From positions 13,831,501 to 13,895,500 of the forward strand of contig JAKCOZ010000007.1 in NCBI GenBank assembly GCA_022605955.1: DNA of 64,000 nt, given 5' to 3'. Under the pieces are notes generated by a model. The model was not told where the DNA came from. It ran no database searches and was given only the letters and a program-made list of their open reading frames with translations. The position numbers were made by a program, and so were the translations under genes. Positions 12,001 through 27,000 of this stretch are shown here, piece by piece; positions within the stretch are counted from its first letter, which is position 1, and every line of letters starts with the position of its first letter. This DNA comes from Rallus limicola. Its lineage: Eukaryota; Chordata; Aves; Gruiformes; Rallidae.

Positions 12001-15000
12001 ATATCTGCCTTTCTGTTAGGGAAATGACATGTCATTTTTCATTTAAAAATGTGTTAAAAGCTAACAAGTACAGAGAGCCATTCTGAGAACTAAAGAGAAC
12101 CAAACTGACTAAACCACGCAACTTGCTTTAAAAGTGGTTTTACATTTAGTCAAAAGATTTAGCTGCCACTGTAAACAGTTAGCAAAAGGCTTTCAATACT
12201 TAAGGGCTTTAAGTTTACACAGAATACTTCTGACACACAAAGAGAATGTTTAACTGACTTTTCCTATCAGGAAGTCAAATCTTTAACAGAACACTAATCA
12301 GAAATGAAACTACCAAGCAGTTACTTCTTTGGTGACGTTTTTTCAATGACAGCACAGGAAAATGAACAATTTCTTTGAAAGAAGGAAAATGCAAGTTGAG
12401 CAGAATGTTTGATATTCGCTCCACACTAACAGAAGCTCTAGAAAAACTGGAGGGTGTTTTACAAGCCGTGCAGATCTCATTACACACAACATGATCACAA
12501 CGTGAAATCCCAAAGAGCGTAAGCACAATCTGAATCACAGTGCCTACCTGTACAGAGAGCAGCTTTACAAGAACACCTATCTATGTTGAAATAAAAAGAT
12601 GAAGCACTCACACTAGAGTCACAGAATCACAGGGGTTGGAAGGGACCTCAAGAGATTGAGCCCCCACACCTCCCCCACACACACCCCACACCCCCCCCCC
12701 CCCCCCGCCAAAGTAGGTTCCCTAGGTCAGGTCGCACAGGTTGGCATCCAGACAGGTCATGCATATCTCCAGAGGAGGAGAGTCCACAATCCCCCTGGGC
12801 AGCCTGTCCCAGGGCTCTGTCACCCTCACTGTGAAAGATATCAAGTGTGACTAGAACTAACTGGATTTTTACCAAATTTGTCTCATTCTAGCAAGGAAGC
12901 GTCCTCTTAAAGCAAGACCTGTCTTCTTCAGTTAACTTCTGTTACCTATTAAATAGGAATTACATTGATTATGAAGACTAAGAAAAAGGATAAGTAAATG
13001 GTGTGGAATGCATTATCCCATACACATTGTTTCCTAGATTTGAACCTACTCTTAAGCACTACTTAGTGTTGGTAGAAATAGGGAGGAGGGTTGCAAACTC
13101 AATGGTTGCCCATTAACTATCCTTACCTTTTTACTTCTTTCTACCAAAAGCCTGGTACAAAAGCTGTATCAGGATACACGGGCTTTGGAGAACAAAGTTC
13201 ATACCAAATAAGAATAGTGACAAAAGCTGAATATTCCATGCTAACTCTACAGAACTACGGCTGCTAAATATAGCATATGCTGCAAATCCCAGGCAGTTTC
13301 AGGCTTTTTAATGTCTCTCTGTATAACTAATCATTTGAAAAGATTGAAAGTAATTTTGTCTGGGACATGCACTCTGAAAATTATATATGAATCTGTCACA
13401 GATTCAAAGCCTATCTGAAATTGTTGCTTCATTCAGACTGCCATTTATTAATTTTACTTCCAATACCATACTCAATCGTGCAGCAATGATGCATCCTAAC
13501 ACAAATTGCTTAGCATCCTCCAACATACTCTCGCTCTCTCTGTCAGTATCAAGTCAATGAATAGCAGTTTATTGTAAAAGGGCTGCCTGTTTAAAGGAAG
13601 TTTACAGCTCAGGTGAAAGGTTCCTGAGGAGAGAGCATAACCAGTGAGGTGGGGCACCACACTCCAGCAGTTTAGTCAATGCGAGCAAGTGCCAAAAGGC
13701 ACTGTGAGTTCTGCCATTATCCTGACTCGTCCAGAGGAAAAATAAACGAGTCTGCAGTCAGTTCCATCATGGTTTCAGTAGGACTTGCAAGAATACTAAA
13801 GAACTTTTGACCCATAGAGGTTAAACCACTGCATTTTACATCTGTATGAACAAGGAGCACACATGATCCATTGCTGCACGCCTCAGCTGGACTGGATGTT
13901 GTAACAATTCTCTCTCATTTCTTACCTCTGGTCCCCAAGAAACACAAATATGCTGCACTTGCTACCTAAGTCGTAAGTACACCTTTCCTGGGCCTAAACC
14001 AGCTAAAAGACAAGCAAGTGGTGGAAACCAACACAGTATGTTCTAGATTACCAGTAAGGTCATAAATAAAATACAAATTAAACATAGGACATCTAGAATT
14101 AACCCAGCCCTTCACCTAACTCTTATTTTAGTGAAGTAATAGAGTTGGAATTAACCCCTTGAGAATGAAGCCAGGAGGTTCACAAATCCTAGAAGATTAT
14201 TCCCAACAGTCAACTTCAGGCACTGAAGCCACTCTGCAGTGCCCTGGAAAACAACCTGCTTCTCTCCATTGTTTCTGGAAGGAACTTGAGCTTGAAACTG
14301 TAGGTGCTCTGAATTACAACATCCATCACCGAAGTTCAGCAAAACATCACGCCGTGAAGGATATGAAAGGCACGTGCCTCATCTGTAGAGATTAACATAC
14401 TGGCTTTCTTTAGAGTGATGTAAGTAAGTGATGTAACTTCAGAACCTAATTATTTGATAATTTACAAGCCTGCATCATTAAAAAAGCATTGCTTCAACCA
14501 GCATTAGGTTCCCAAAACCAGTTCCTAATACTAAAATGGTCACATTGGGTATTGCCTCTAAACACTTTATTCCGTCCTAAAGAGAAGGAGTAAGGAGATG
14601 ATGTTTCTCATATACAATTCAAGCACAAAATGAACAAGAGACAAAAAAAGCCACAACTGTACCATCACTGCCATGCTAAACTCCCCCATCTGCCAATAAC
14701 AAGTTTTTATCATTAGCATAGGGTGCCATGACTAACAGCTCAAGTGATATTAAAACACAGGCTAAATTACCATTTAAAGACATGAAGAGTAGCTAAAAAG
14801 ATACCTTCACTCCCCACTTCAAGTGCCTGAACATTTAATATCCAACTGCAACTGAAATATTTCACCTGAACTTACCTCATCTGAAAAGCTGACAGCAATT
14901 ACTGCTTTTGTCAACCTAGTTTCACTCTTAAACAGAATGCCTGACAGTCTGGTTTCCCCCCATTTATCCCTGACTTAAAAACCCCTAAGGAAAAGGCAGT

Positions 15001-18000
15001 TGAGCAGTCAGTAATGAACTATTCAAATTACTTAGGAGTTAATTGTCTCCAAGCTGAGTTACCAGCAGCCTAATGATGCAGCTGCGCTTTAAGCAGAACA
15101 CCACTTCAGCTGCCCCATGACACTCCCCTGGTTCAGGTAGAAGTTTTCCTCACTCTGTTGCTCCAGGCACAGAACTTGCATCAAGCCTCAACTTGGTAGA
15201 GCAAGCCCCCTTGTTTTCTCATCCTTCTCTCATCCTCCAGATCTAGGAAGAGCCTGACCACCTCTGCCATGCCTGTGTCAGAGTAATGCAGAACTATTCC
15301 ATGCCAGTTATGTTAAAGGAAAAAAAAACACCAAAACAATTGCTTTGAAGGAAGTAACAGGAATTCCAAGACACGTGGAAGCAAGGGGAGAAATGAGGAT
15401 TGTTTCTCCAGCTCTGAAGAGCAAGCTAAGTGAAACCTTGAAGTTGCAGAGTAATCCCTCCAATGAGAAAGCAAAGCTAAGCAGGCACTTGAACGGCACT
15501 GTGCAGTGGTCGGGACTCTGCCTTCTCTTCTCCCCACACAAGCGATGAAACAGAAGAGCTCCTGACACACATCAAAAGCCAGATCTACAAAAAGACAGAT
15601 CTAGCTTCCCACATACCCATGATGTGTCATCTCCTTAACTCAAGCTATCTGATGTCCATTTTAGGGGGAACATTGCTTTGAAAAATACAACCCAAGGATG
15701 ATGTGTCCCAGACACTTGTACCAATAAGAATTTAACAAGAACATATTTCCTACAGAGATGACAATATGAATCTGAAATATGAAAATGGCACTAACTTAAA
15801 CAGATCCTTTCTACTGACACCTCTGAAGATCTGAAGCTAACTGCAGTCTCTCAGTCTGAAGTCTAAAGGTTCACAAACTGTGAAAAGCATGCAAAGTAGT
15901 AAGTGTTCATGCCATTTAAAAAGACAGACAAATCCAATGACCAGATGTAATGTTTTTTAACATTAATATGCTTAAATTGAAAGTGAGAAAGAGCCAAGTT
16001 AGCATCTAGGAAAACTTTACAACCAGAGAGGTTTGTGCTGGAGAAAGACCAGTTTTATATTTCTATTACCAGATTTTCAAGACATCTGAACGTACATGAA
16101 ATGAGACCTATCCCCACTACAGAAGGTAAATTCATTAACTAAGCCTTCCACGCTGTTATTTGGCTATAGCTGGTTTATAATACTCAGAATGCTTCAAATG
16201 TATCAGAAGAGCATTGTGAGGAAAGCGGCACTATCACTAAGCTGAGCAGCCGGCAATTGGCATAGTTGAGCTCCCCGCCTCCCCTGCAGCTTGCTGACAC
16301 AGCACAGGGAGAACAGCAGAGCCCGGGTCAGAATACACACACAGCGGTAACACAGAGCACTTACCGACCCGGCAACCGACCAGCCCCTCGGCCTGCGCTG
16401 AAACCATCCCAACTGCATTCAGCCCATGCCGGGGCCGAGTGGACCCGCCCCTCCCCGACCAGCCCCCTTATGGGGCATGATGTCACATGGTAGGGAAAAC
16501 ACCCTTGGCCAGCTGGGCTAACCTATGCTGGCTCCTTGGGGAAGTTAACTCTGGCCTACCCAGAACCAGCACAACAATACTGCCCCCACAATTAGGTCGC
16601 ACATAACCACCCATCTAGTCTCCTCCACACACTCAGAAATGTAATGTTACACACTGAAGTCCTCCTTAGACGTAGTGTTAAGTCTGGACTTGTCATAGTA
16701 GGTTCTCTAGATGCGCATGTTTTTCTCTACCACAGAAAGTTCCCACAAGTACGGGACTGGGAGGAAGCACAATCAAATTAATATTCTAACACCAGTACAG
16801 GCTGGGCTGTGGGAGCTGACCTGCTGGGAAGCAGCTCTGTGGAAAAAGACCTGGGAGTCCTGACAGACAACAGGTTAACCGTGAGCCAGCAGTGTGCCCT
16901 CGCGGCCAAGAAAGCCCATGGTATCCTGGGGTCAATCAAGAAACGGTTCTCTACTCTGCACTGGTGAGGCCTTATCTGGAATACTGCATGCAATTCTGGG
17001 CTCTCCAATTCAAGGACAGGGAGCTACTGGAGAGGGTACAAAAAAAAAAAAAAAAAGGGCTACAAAAGATAATCTGGGGACTAGCACATCTCTCTTATGA
17101 AGAGAGACTGAGGAATTTGGACTTTGTAGCCTAGAGAAGACTGAGGGGGGGATTTTTTCAATGCTTATAAATACTTGAGGGACAGGTGTCAGGAGGATGG
17201 GGTCTGGGTTTTTTTCATTAGTATCCAGTGACAGGACAAGAGGCAACGGGCAAAATCTTGAATACAGGTAATTCCACCTTGACATGAGGAGGAGGAACTT
17301 CTTTACTGTGAGGGTGGCAGAGCACTGGAACAGGCTGCCCAGAGAGGTTGTGGTCTCCGTCTCTAGAGACATTCAAAACCTGCCTGGATGTGGTCTTGTG
17401 CAGCCTGCTCTAGGTGATCCTGCTCTAGCAGGGGGGTTGGGCTAGATGATCTTCAAAGGTCCCTTCCAACCCCTATCATTCTGTAATCCTGTGTAACATG
17501 TGTAAGAGATAAAACCCACATTATTCAGAAGGGAAAAAAACCAACCAAACAAAAAATCAGCTTTGTTTTCCAGATCTACTACAGACTTGAGGGTAAAGGA
17601 ACTTTTCATCAGCCTCACTAGCTTGTCTTCTACAGCAAGTAGATGACCTAAAGCTTGTTCCGCTACCACTTTCACACCACTAGTACCATCACTACTCAGT
17701 CAGAAGTAGAAAAAAAACCTGACAGAAGTTATAGGAAATTCCAAGAACCAAGCTTTTCAGAAATAAAAGGCTGGTTTAAGTTCAAAATTAAATTAGTTTT
17801 CTGTATCTCAGTATCTATGTTCCAATGTACTCAAATGTATTGCTGCATTTTATCTAAGGCAATGCCAAATTGGAAATAGAAGCTTTGGTGAAATCATAAT
17901 TAATTATCAGATTAAGAATTCCTCATTAGTATTTTTAACTCTGTGCTTTATGCTCAGCATACCTAATTAGCTTAGGAAGTTATTCAAAGTTGTTACATGA

Positions 18001-21000
18001 GCACTTGAGCTCCTCAATGCTTCACTACAGAGTCCTGTGCTCTGTTGGAAAGGCACCACGACCCAACAGGAAGTTCTGTGGCTAGAACTTGAGGGTTTCT
18101 GGAGCTTTATCAGAGAAAGTGTTAGAGATATAGTCCACAAACAATGAAAGAAAAACCTTATTTCAAATGCTGTGCTCAGGAATTGATGAAAAAGATACCA
18201 GCAAGTGATTTTCAACTTCATCTAACCAACCAGTTCATAAACTTCTGCTACTCCAGGAGCTCAAAACAAATTGTACCCGCACCCTTTAAAATAGCAACAG
18301 AAAAATAATAGTCTAGAACAAAACACAACAATGCAATGAATGGTCAGGCATGCACTTTGCAAAGCAACTGTGACTTAAGTACTTAAAACACCAACTCTCA
18401 CAACAAGCAACTGATTCCTTCAGCTGAGCTTAAGAAGTTTGCTAAAATACCTACACACCTCCTTAACATTCTGAAGACTGTAGTTTTGCAAGCTGTTGTA
18501 GTTTTGCTTGGTGGGGTTCTGGAGGAGGAGTGGGGGGCTGCAGGCATGGCTTCTGCAAGAAGCAGCTGGAAGCTTCCCCTAGGCCCAACAGAGTAAATAC
18601 CAGCTGGGTTCAAGGCCGGACCCACCACTGACCAAGGCTGAGCCCATCAGCAATGGTCTCAGTGCTTCTGGGAATCACATTTAGGAGAAAAAAAAACCTC
18701 AAGCAACTGCTTTTTGGCACCAGAGAAGGGAGTGAGAAGGTGTAAGAAACTGTGCAGGCACCAAGGTCAGTGAAGAAGGGCAGAGAAGGCACTGCAGGCT
18801 CTGGAAAGACTCCCTTACAGCCTGTGGAGAAGACCATGGTGGAGCAGGTTGTCACCTGTGCAACGTGTCCTAGGGAACCTGCTTTGGCAGAGGGGGTGAT
18901 CTCTAGAGGTCCCTTCCAACCCCTCCAGTTCTGTGAATCCCCCTGCAGCCCTTGGAGAGACCCCACACTGGAGCAGGTGGAGACATATGGAAGACACTGT
19001 GACTTGCATTGGAGCAACCTCCTGGCAGGACCTGAAGCCCACGGAGAGAGGCGCCCATGTCAGAGCAGGTTTGCTGGGGGGACTTGTGACTCTGTGAGGG
19101 ACCAGGCTGGAGAAGTCAAGGTCTGAGAGACTGCACCCCATAGAAATGGCCCACAGTGGGGCAGCTGGTGAAGAGCTGAAGCCCTGTGGGAAAGGGCTCA
19201 CACTATAGAAGTTCATGGAGGATGGTTTCCCATGGGTGGGACCTCACACTGGAACAGGTGAAGTGTGAGGAATGAGGAATGCCCGCCCCCCAACCACTGC
19301 TAAAAAGGAAAACAACTCATGTGGAACTGACTGAAACCCTCATTTCCAATCCCCACCTCCACCCTCTCCCCCGTGCCACCTGAGAGGAAGGGAGAGAAAT
19401 CATGAATAAAGTTAAGTCTGCTAAAGAGGGAGGGGTGAGGGGAGGTGGTTTTTGGTTGTACTTCTCATTATCTGACTCTGGTTTCACTGTGTATGTATAG
19501 TAAGGTAGATGGGTTTTTTTCTATTCCAGGTTGAGGCTGTGTTCCCCAGGGTGTTAGATGTGGAATGATCTCTCCCTGTCCTTACTTCAACTTCTGAGCC
19601 TCTCAATATATATTTTCTCCTCTGCCCAGCTGAAAAGGGGAGTGACAGAGTGACTTTGGTGTGCACCTCACCTCCAGATAGGGTCCAAACAGCACACGAG
19701 CCTAAACTGCAAGTAATATTAAATATGAAGTAGCTCAAGTTAAAATATATTGATCAAGTGAATTACTCATGTGAGCTGAAGCTACTCAATTCAACTGCAA
19801 ACAAAACATACAGAAACACAGCTAAGATCTTACACATCAGTATGCTCTGTCATTTAACAACTGCAGTCTTACCACATGATAAGTTATTTTCCCCTTAAAG
19901 GAATCTACTGCCTTAAATACTGTCCCTGCAGGCCACTATTTGTTGCTGTTGGTAATGTGTTAAATAATCTTCACGTACCAGTTGTGAACCATCAGCTTCT
20001 GTACAGCCAGTAGTGCATTATAACGAACTTGTTGGTCTTCATGATGCATGTGGTTCATTACCAGTTGTTTACCACCAAGTTGTTCAATCACTCTGAAAGA
20101 GAAGGGATTTTCCTTTTTTACATGACTTCAGCTCCCCAGTAGCTCTCCTAAGAAACCCCTTCCATGTTCAAGGCATTATGAGGTCAAGCATATATCACAT
20201 AGTAATTACTTTATTTATTACCCAGCATATTATTTGACACATTAAAAATGCAGATTTCATACTACCTAATGAATCATTTATAAGAATTCACAACATCAGA
20301 CAACTCTGTTTGCTACCCACTACCTACTTCCATAAATTTTTAAATAAACAACAATCAAGGAAGAAGCCCTTTATCCAGATGACTCTCTACATGCAGTATT
20401 TGGTCTGGAATAACACAGAAAGTTTGGAGAGAATTTGCAAGGAATATGTAACCTGATTACTCACTGACTTGCATATGTTTTTTAACATCAGTTCTCTCAT
20501 GGGTCACTGAGTAATTAAACATAATATCCCCTGAAGGGGCCACTGTTTGGATTATACTTAGCTAATGCAACCTTAGAATGGCAGGATAGCATCAGGTTGT
20601 CTGCTTTTACTACTGTTCTTTTCATGGCCAAATTAACCTATTACTGCTGCACAACACATTTCAGTAAACAGCAGAACAAGTATAAAGGCATAACACAGAG
20701 ATGAAAAAGATAATTTCCCATTGCATTTTACAACTCAGTCAAAACCATGCTGGAGACCACAGGGAATATTGTTTTCCAACAATATTAAAATATTTAAGGA
20801 TATTTCATACAACAGGAATGCACTTACAAAAAGTGAGATAGTTTTGAGCTGGGAAATCCTTGTCAAGAATTCAAGAAAGTATTAGCAATGTAACTGATCA
20901 GAAAAAAACTCACAAGCACTTTTATGCCTGCCTTAGGTGCCTCAGTCTTTAAACATTTGTTAAATACAAAACCACTGCACACAAGGACAAGATTATGAAA

Positions 21001-24000
21001 CACAAACAAGAACTTTTTGCCTCATTACAGGACTGACATAAACACTGAATTTTCAGGAATTGAAAGGAGGTAGAAAAGGCATTAAACTTCAAAGGCCTTT
21101 TTATGCCAGGACTATGCAAAAATCAAAATGAAAGTTTAAATCCTATAATCACAATCAGTAAGAAGATTATTTCAGGTGACAGTGTATCAGTGAAATTTTG
21201 GCTGATAATATGGAAAGTCAGAGAATAGCATTACCATTCTTGCATACCACTGCCTACAGGTACACATCACTCCCCAGCTATGTGTTTCAGACCAAAAGGT
21301 AAGCAACTGTGAGAAAGTTCACAGTGAATGCCATTCCTTCAAGTTCCAAAACACTACTTTTAGTTCCATTTTCCCTCTTCTGAACATCTGCTTACTTTAC
21401 AGCAGCAACAGAGCCCAGTGGGCCAGTTACAGTAGGTGTGTATCATCTGCAGGGACCATTGCCAATAATAACAGTGGCAATTCAAACAAGTTTCTGGATG
21501 CTGAAGAGCCAGATTTTAACATGACCCATTTAAAGGGCGAAAGAAGAAACAGGAGATGAAGTAAAAGCAGCTTTGACTGTTACAGGAAAAAAAATAAATA
21601 CAATATCCACAGCAAATACTTAAGAACAGACCATAATGAAAAAGGGAATGTAACTAAGCTGTTTCTGAATCATGAGCTAAGGAAGGAAGTATCTCTAGGT
21701 GTCAATCTCTTGCACATGCAAAACAAAATGCATGTTCGTGGCATTCAGGTGACTGAAAGTGTTATCTTACACAGCAGTAACACCTGGGCCACACAGAAGG
21801 CTGATCTTTAATCTGCATTTATTTTCAGTGACAGCAAACTCCAATGCTGGACTTTACTTCTGCTATTATATTGCCAGAAAAATGCATGTTGGTGAACCCT
21901 ATCAGAAGCCCACAGTGCTACTGCCTTAAGAATTTAGTCCACAATCTGCACCTTTAAAGGCAAGTTTAAATTAAGCTGACAACATTAAAGAACAATCAAG
22001 CAAAAATGTAGTATTTAGATTAACAATCATTTTACTTTGTCAAAGGGTGAGATTAACCAGAGTTATACCTCTGCAACTGCCTGTCCATACAAACACCAGC
22101 ATGATGCTGTGTCTGGGTAGATGTGCACAAGCTTTCCCCCAGATTATGGCAAGTGACTAATAAAATTGTTTCAGACAAAGGGCAGCTCAAAGCAGGAGCA
22201 ACCACTATCAGTCCTTCTGCCTTCCCACTTGCAAGCAGCAGTGTGAGTTTCCACCTTATTGGAGAATATCTCTGCCTCTCCTCCAAACACCAGTTGCCTG
22301 AAGTCTCTTTTGGAAGACTCAAGAGATAAGTAGCAAATCCACAGCACTGCTTTGTACAAGTGGTACACACTGAGCATATCTAGGTTCACTAAGAAAGGTC
22401 AGAAAACAGTTTGTTAACAATCAGTTAATTAACAAATCTAAAAATATCTCCAGTTCAGGTTGTTTACAAGACTACAAGGGCTGTGAGTCTTCAGAGTGAA
22501 CAAATCTTCCTAGTTTCTGTCTGTTGCCTGTATTCTACTACTGTCAAGGTAGCAGCCTGCTCAAGAAGCGTTCATAAAATTCCCAGCAAGCCTAGGAGAC
22601 CATTCTTATCTTTCCCATTAAACCCTACACAGAAACCAGAAACATATGACTTCTTTGCTAGAAAAATCGCCACATGCCCCTTTGGGTGACTGACGAGCAT
22701 GATTCCTGAATAGAACAAAGGCCCCTTTCTGCTTCAGCAATCTCTCTACCTTAGAGATGCAATTATTCAGCAAACAAACATCTTTGCTCACAGAGTTGTA
22801 AAACAAAACAAAGCAAGAAAACATAGCAATGTCTGTCTATTTTTATAGGAATTCAGGTTTAAAATAAACATTAACACTTTTGCCAAAACATGTATTTGTG
22901 CAGCTAAAACATGCTAAAATAGAAGAGCAGTCACTGAATCTGTGCTAATAGTGCAAACAATAGCAATTGTTTGTGAGAAAAACCTTATCTCAGTACTCTT
23001 AAATCACAACACAGACTTAATCATTGTTGAAATAGTCCATCCCTACTCTAAGTCCAATAATTATAATCCAATAGTCGTAACAGAGTGTAAAAATTATTTG
23101 TTGATTAAATTCTTATTAGCTCTTCTAACTTCTTCTGCCATGTGTCTTCCACTTTAGGCCCAAAAAATCTATTCAAGTCTTCTTTAGACATAGTCTCCCT
23201 TCAGACACTGAAATACACAGAGTCAAAGATGTAGTTTGCATTTCCTCATCCGATCTAGTTTGTTTTCTCACCATCCCAGTGAATTAAACTTATGCATAAC
23301 CTGCCATCCCTATGTAGCATATTTTAATATAAATAAGCCAAAAAGCCAGAGGCAAAGCAGATACTCTAGCTGGTCTCTTGAGTAACAGCACGTTGGCATT
23401 TTTCTTACCGTTTCCCGCGGGGATAGTGTCGTACGTATTCTCCCACGTCATGAGCAGCTACAGCCAGCACTTGTGGGTCATCAGAAACCTCCAGAAGTTT
23501 TGTCAGGATTCTAGGAAAAGATTTCAAACAATCAAAACCAATTTGAAACAGGTATTGCTTTGTGTGTTTGGGTTTTTTCTGTTGTTTGGTTGGTTTGAGT
23601 TTTATGACTTTAGTTTTTAAAAAAATCACTGGTAACTTGAATTCCCAAAGCCTGTGACCATAAAAATGCTTTCATGAGCTAGTCAAATAGCAAACCTAGA
23701 ACAGCTTTGCAGTTTGTGCTTAAAATAATGGAGATCCTGCTCCAATTAACAGCATTATTAAAAGCATTCACTAGAGTGAGTTTAGTGAGCCCCTATCTAT
23801 AAATACCTATACACCAAGGCTTACAAATGCCTTCTTTCACTGGCTTCAAGACCTGTCCTAACCAAGCCTACCAACAGGTTGAGACAGGAGTGGGACACAA
23901 GCACAAAGCCTATACAAGGCCAACAGATGTTGCTGCTCCTGTTGTACAGTAGAGGCCAGTGATGCTTGCACACTGTTGCCAGCTCCTGCACTCAGGATCC

Positions 24001-27000
24001 TGCACTGTGGATTCAGAAAGCGATAAGACTGCGCGGCTCATGATGTGTCTAGGTGGGGTGTGACAGGCCTGGTATCTATCAGCCTTTCCACAACACTATT
24101 CCTCACCTTACAACAGCAGCCTTGCTCAGTGCAGCACAAAAGTACACGAGGGGCAGAATCTTATGCAGAACACTAGTATATACAGTCATTTTAAAATTAC
24201 AAAGCACCCTAGCAGTTGAGAACAAAACAGCACACTGAGTTGTTTGGTCTGTGCACCTGAACTCTCAGTTCAAGAACTTCAACTTTATCTCTAAAACATC
24301 ATTTGTTCAGTCAACTGTTTGGGTCTAAAAAAGCAGCTTCGTCCCAACTCAGAAACAGAGATGATGGAAGCTGTACTTTGTAATTGACTCCAATTTTATA
24401 TATTAATTGTTTTGTTACCATGAACAGAGAGTTGTAAGAATTAGAAAACAGTTTCTCAACTGTTAATAACATCTGCATTTTTTAATTAAGTAATGAGTTT
24501 TAGTGGAAAACAGCTACCAGTAACACTGTTGTCTAGTCCATAACAGGGGAGGGAGCGATATGAAGATATGAATGTTAGGCACTAACAGTACATTTAAAAA
24601 GACTCAGGAGATTTATTTAAAAAGATAAAACATACAGATCACTGGAAAATTATATTCATCTACACTTAGTGAGATGACAAATGTGCTCTAATCACAGAAA
24701 GTTAGTAACAAGTTGAAATAAGTAGGTTAAAAATTTAATTGGAATTAAGAAGAAGAACAGTCTGGTAAAATTAAATTGGCACAGCCACTACCTCCCCCGA
24801 GGCAAGAAAGTGAAAGATGAAGCACTTTTTGTTTTAAAAGAACTCCTAATTTGGACAGGAAATAGGAGCAGAAACTTGGAACCAGTAACACCCGTCAGAA
24901 GACACTGAAGATCCATCCATACGAGATTGCTGAACAAAATGCTGGCATCGCTTAAGTAGCCAATAATGGCAGGAGGCAGGAAAAAAGTACAATTAACAGA
25001 AAATCTAAGTATATTAGGGTTAGAAAACAATTAAGTTGGCAGATAATGGGAAATAAAATTATGTGGCCCAAAGTAGTAAAGGGCTGTCTGCCAAATGCCT
25101 CACAATGCAAATGAGAGGCTTTAGAGGGGTGGGGTGGGGTTGGGGGGTGGTGGTGGTGTTTGTTTTTGGTGTGGGGTTTTTCATTTGGTTGGGTTTTGGG
25201 GTTTTATTGTTTCTGTTGGGTTTTTTTTTAACAGAACTATTTTAGATCACTGACTTTGTGGTAGCACAAACACAGTAAATTTACCTAGCAGTCCCAGAAC
25301 CAGAAGAGATTAATACAGCAAAACACTGCAACTGCAACAGGAAATACTAAGCCTCAACATCAACTTCATACTGCAGTTGGCAGCATCTAACATTAAGTCT
25401 GCAATCCTACATATTCAGCAATGTGCCCTCAGGGAGGCATTTATCAGACTTATTTTGGTGAGGTTTCAGAGCAGACTGAACAGCACATGAAGCTCAGGCT
25501 CAGCTTGCTCTTGGCCCTGCCTTCTAACATCTCACACACTCCCCTCGACCCCCTGATTCCTGTCCAGTCTGGCACTTACTAACAAATACCAAACAGGAAG
25601 GACATCACGCATTATCCGTTAATGACAACGCAGTTAAACAACTGAGAGCTCCTACAGGGTGTAAGACCTAGGCATCTTTTGAGTCTATACTTTCAGCAAC
25701 CAGCAAATAAGTCCTAGACTCCAAAAGGAAGATTCAGTTTCAGTTCATCTAACAATCTGCATATACCAAAATGCAGTCCCAATACAAAATATACAGGCTG
25801 CAACTTAATGCAGCAGATTTTCCATGGAACAGTACCATAACATTCAACCCACAAGAATTCAAGAAAGGACTCGATTACTCACATCAACACCACAAAACTA
25901 AGACTGAGATATGGCAAAAAACATTTTTAATAACACCAATTAGTATAGCTGTTTTTCCAGTGAAAGCATTAAGAGTGTCAGTGACACAGATTTCCACAGA
26001 AGTTAAGCTAGGCTTATTCCATGTAACACCACCATCGATACATTTTGACCAGGAAAAGTAAATAATTCTGCTTTTGAAAATAAAAAAAAAAAAAAACAGA
26101 ATATACATGAGTAAGGACCATACATTCTAAAAATTGCAAGATGGTCTGGCTTGCTTTGATTCTAGACACTGTTACATGTTGAGACATAAAACTTGTATGA
26201 GATACAGGTTCAGTTAAACACAGAAAATATTAAAGAATTATGTGATTCAAAAGGTGAAAACTTACTTGAGTAGCTCATAGTTCTTCTCGTTCAGCCTTAC
26301 AGCATTCTCCCGCCAAAACTTCTCAGACTTGTGCACAGGACTCCATTCCAGTCTTCCTGACTTGAGCTCAGAACTGTACTCATCAAATGAGCTGCAACAC
26401 AAAAGTCCTAGCTACACTTCTGCAAACAGAGTTTGAACCACAACAAGCCTCTCCCTAGCAAGACAAAACTGGAGCACACCTTGCTAGGACACATTTGGAA
26501 GTCAGCTCTGTACTGAGTATGACAACTTTTCCCTGTCTCAGAGTTCAACACTAAAAAAGAAGGAAAGGCATGAAGGGCAATTAAAAAAATTCACTGTCAC
26601 ATATACTCCTCTATCCACCCCAAAACACAATTCCTGAAAGAGGAAAAAAAAAGAGAAAAAAAAAAAAGGGGGGGAAAGCCAAACCACACAACCACAACAT
26701 TTGGGAATTTAATTGGCTATTTTGCCTGTTTTCTAGGTTCTAACCTCCCCAACCAAGAATCCCAGACCTTGCCTTTTATCCAACTTCTGCCACAAGCTAC
26801 AGCATGCAGTTCAATTTAGGCACAAGAGAATTAGATAAGCACTAACAAAAACTGGACAGCAAAATTTTAACTCTAATCAGGTTGTTTTCACCTTAGACTG
26901 GAATTCCTGTAAGATCCCTCTGAAATCCTTTAACTAAGTTACAAAATCACATATTCAAAAGCGATCATTTATTTTCTATTCAGCCTGACAATACTCAATT

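Larger units (their letters stand above)
6043..19978 (-). other. ATP6V1H: ATP6V1H intron 13 (13.9 kb)
   Basis: The longest intron. It holds about seven CR1 pieces (7745-8299, 8362-8418, 9588-9646, 10850-11060, 12614-12857, 16793-17495, and one nested in the LTR), LTR copy A, T/G tracts and the CpG-rich patch at 16225-16490. The rest appears to be unique AT-rich sequence without coding signal. Confidence 0.85.

Noticed and set aside
18610..19216. Overlapping frames up to 135 codons in LTR copy A
   Set aside because: They are chance frames inside a non-coding LTR and recur in different frames in the other copies. No viral protein motif is present.
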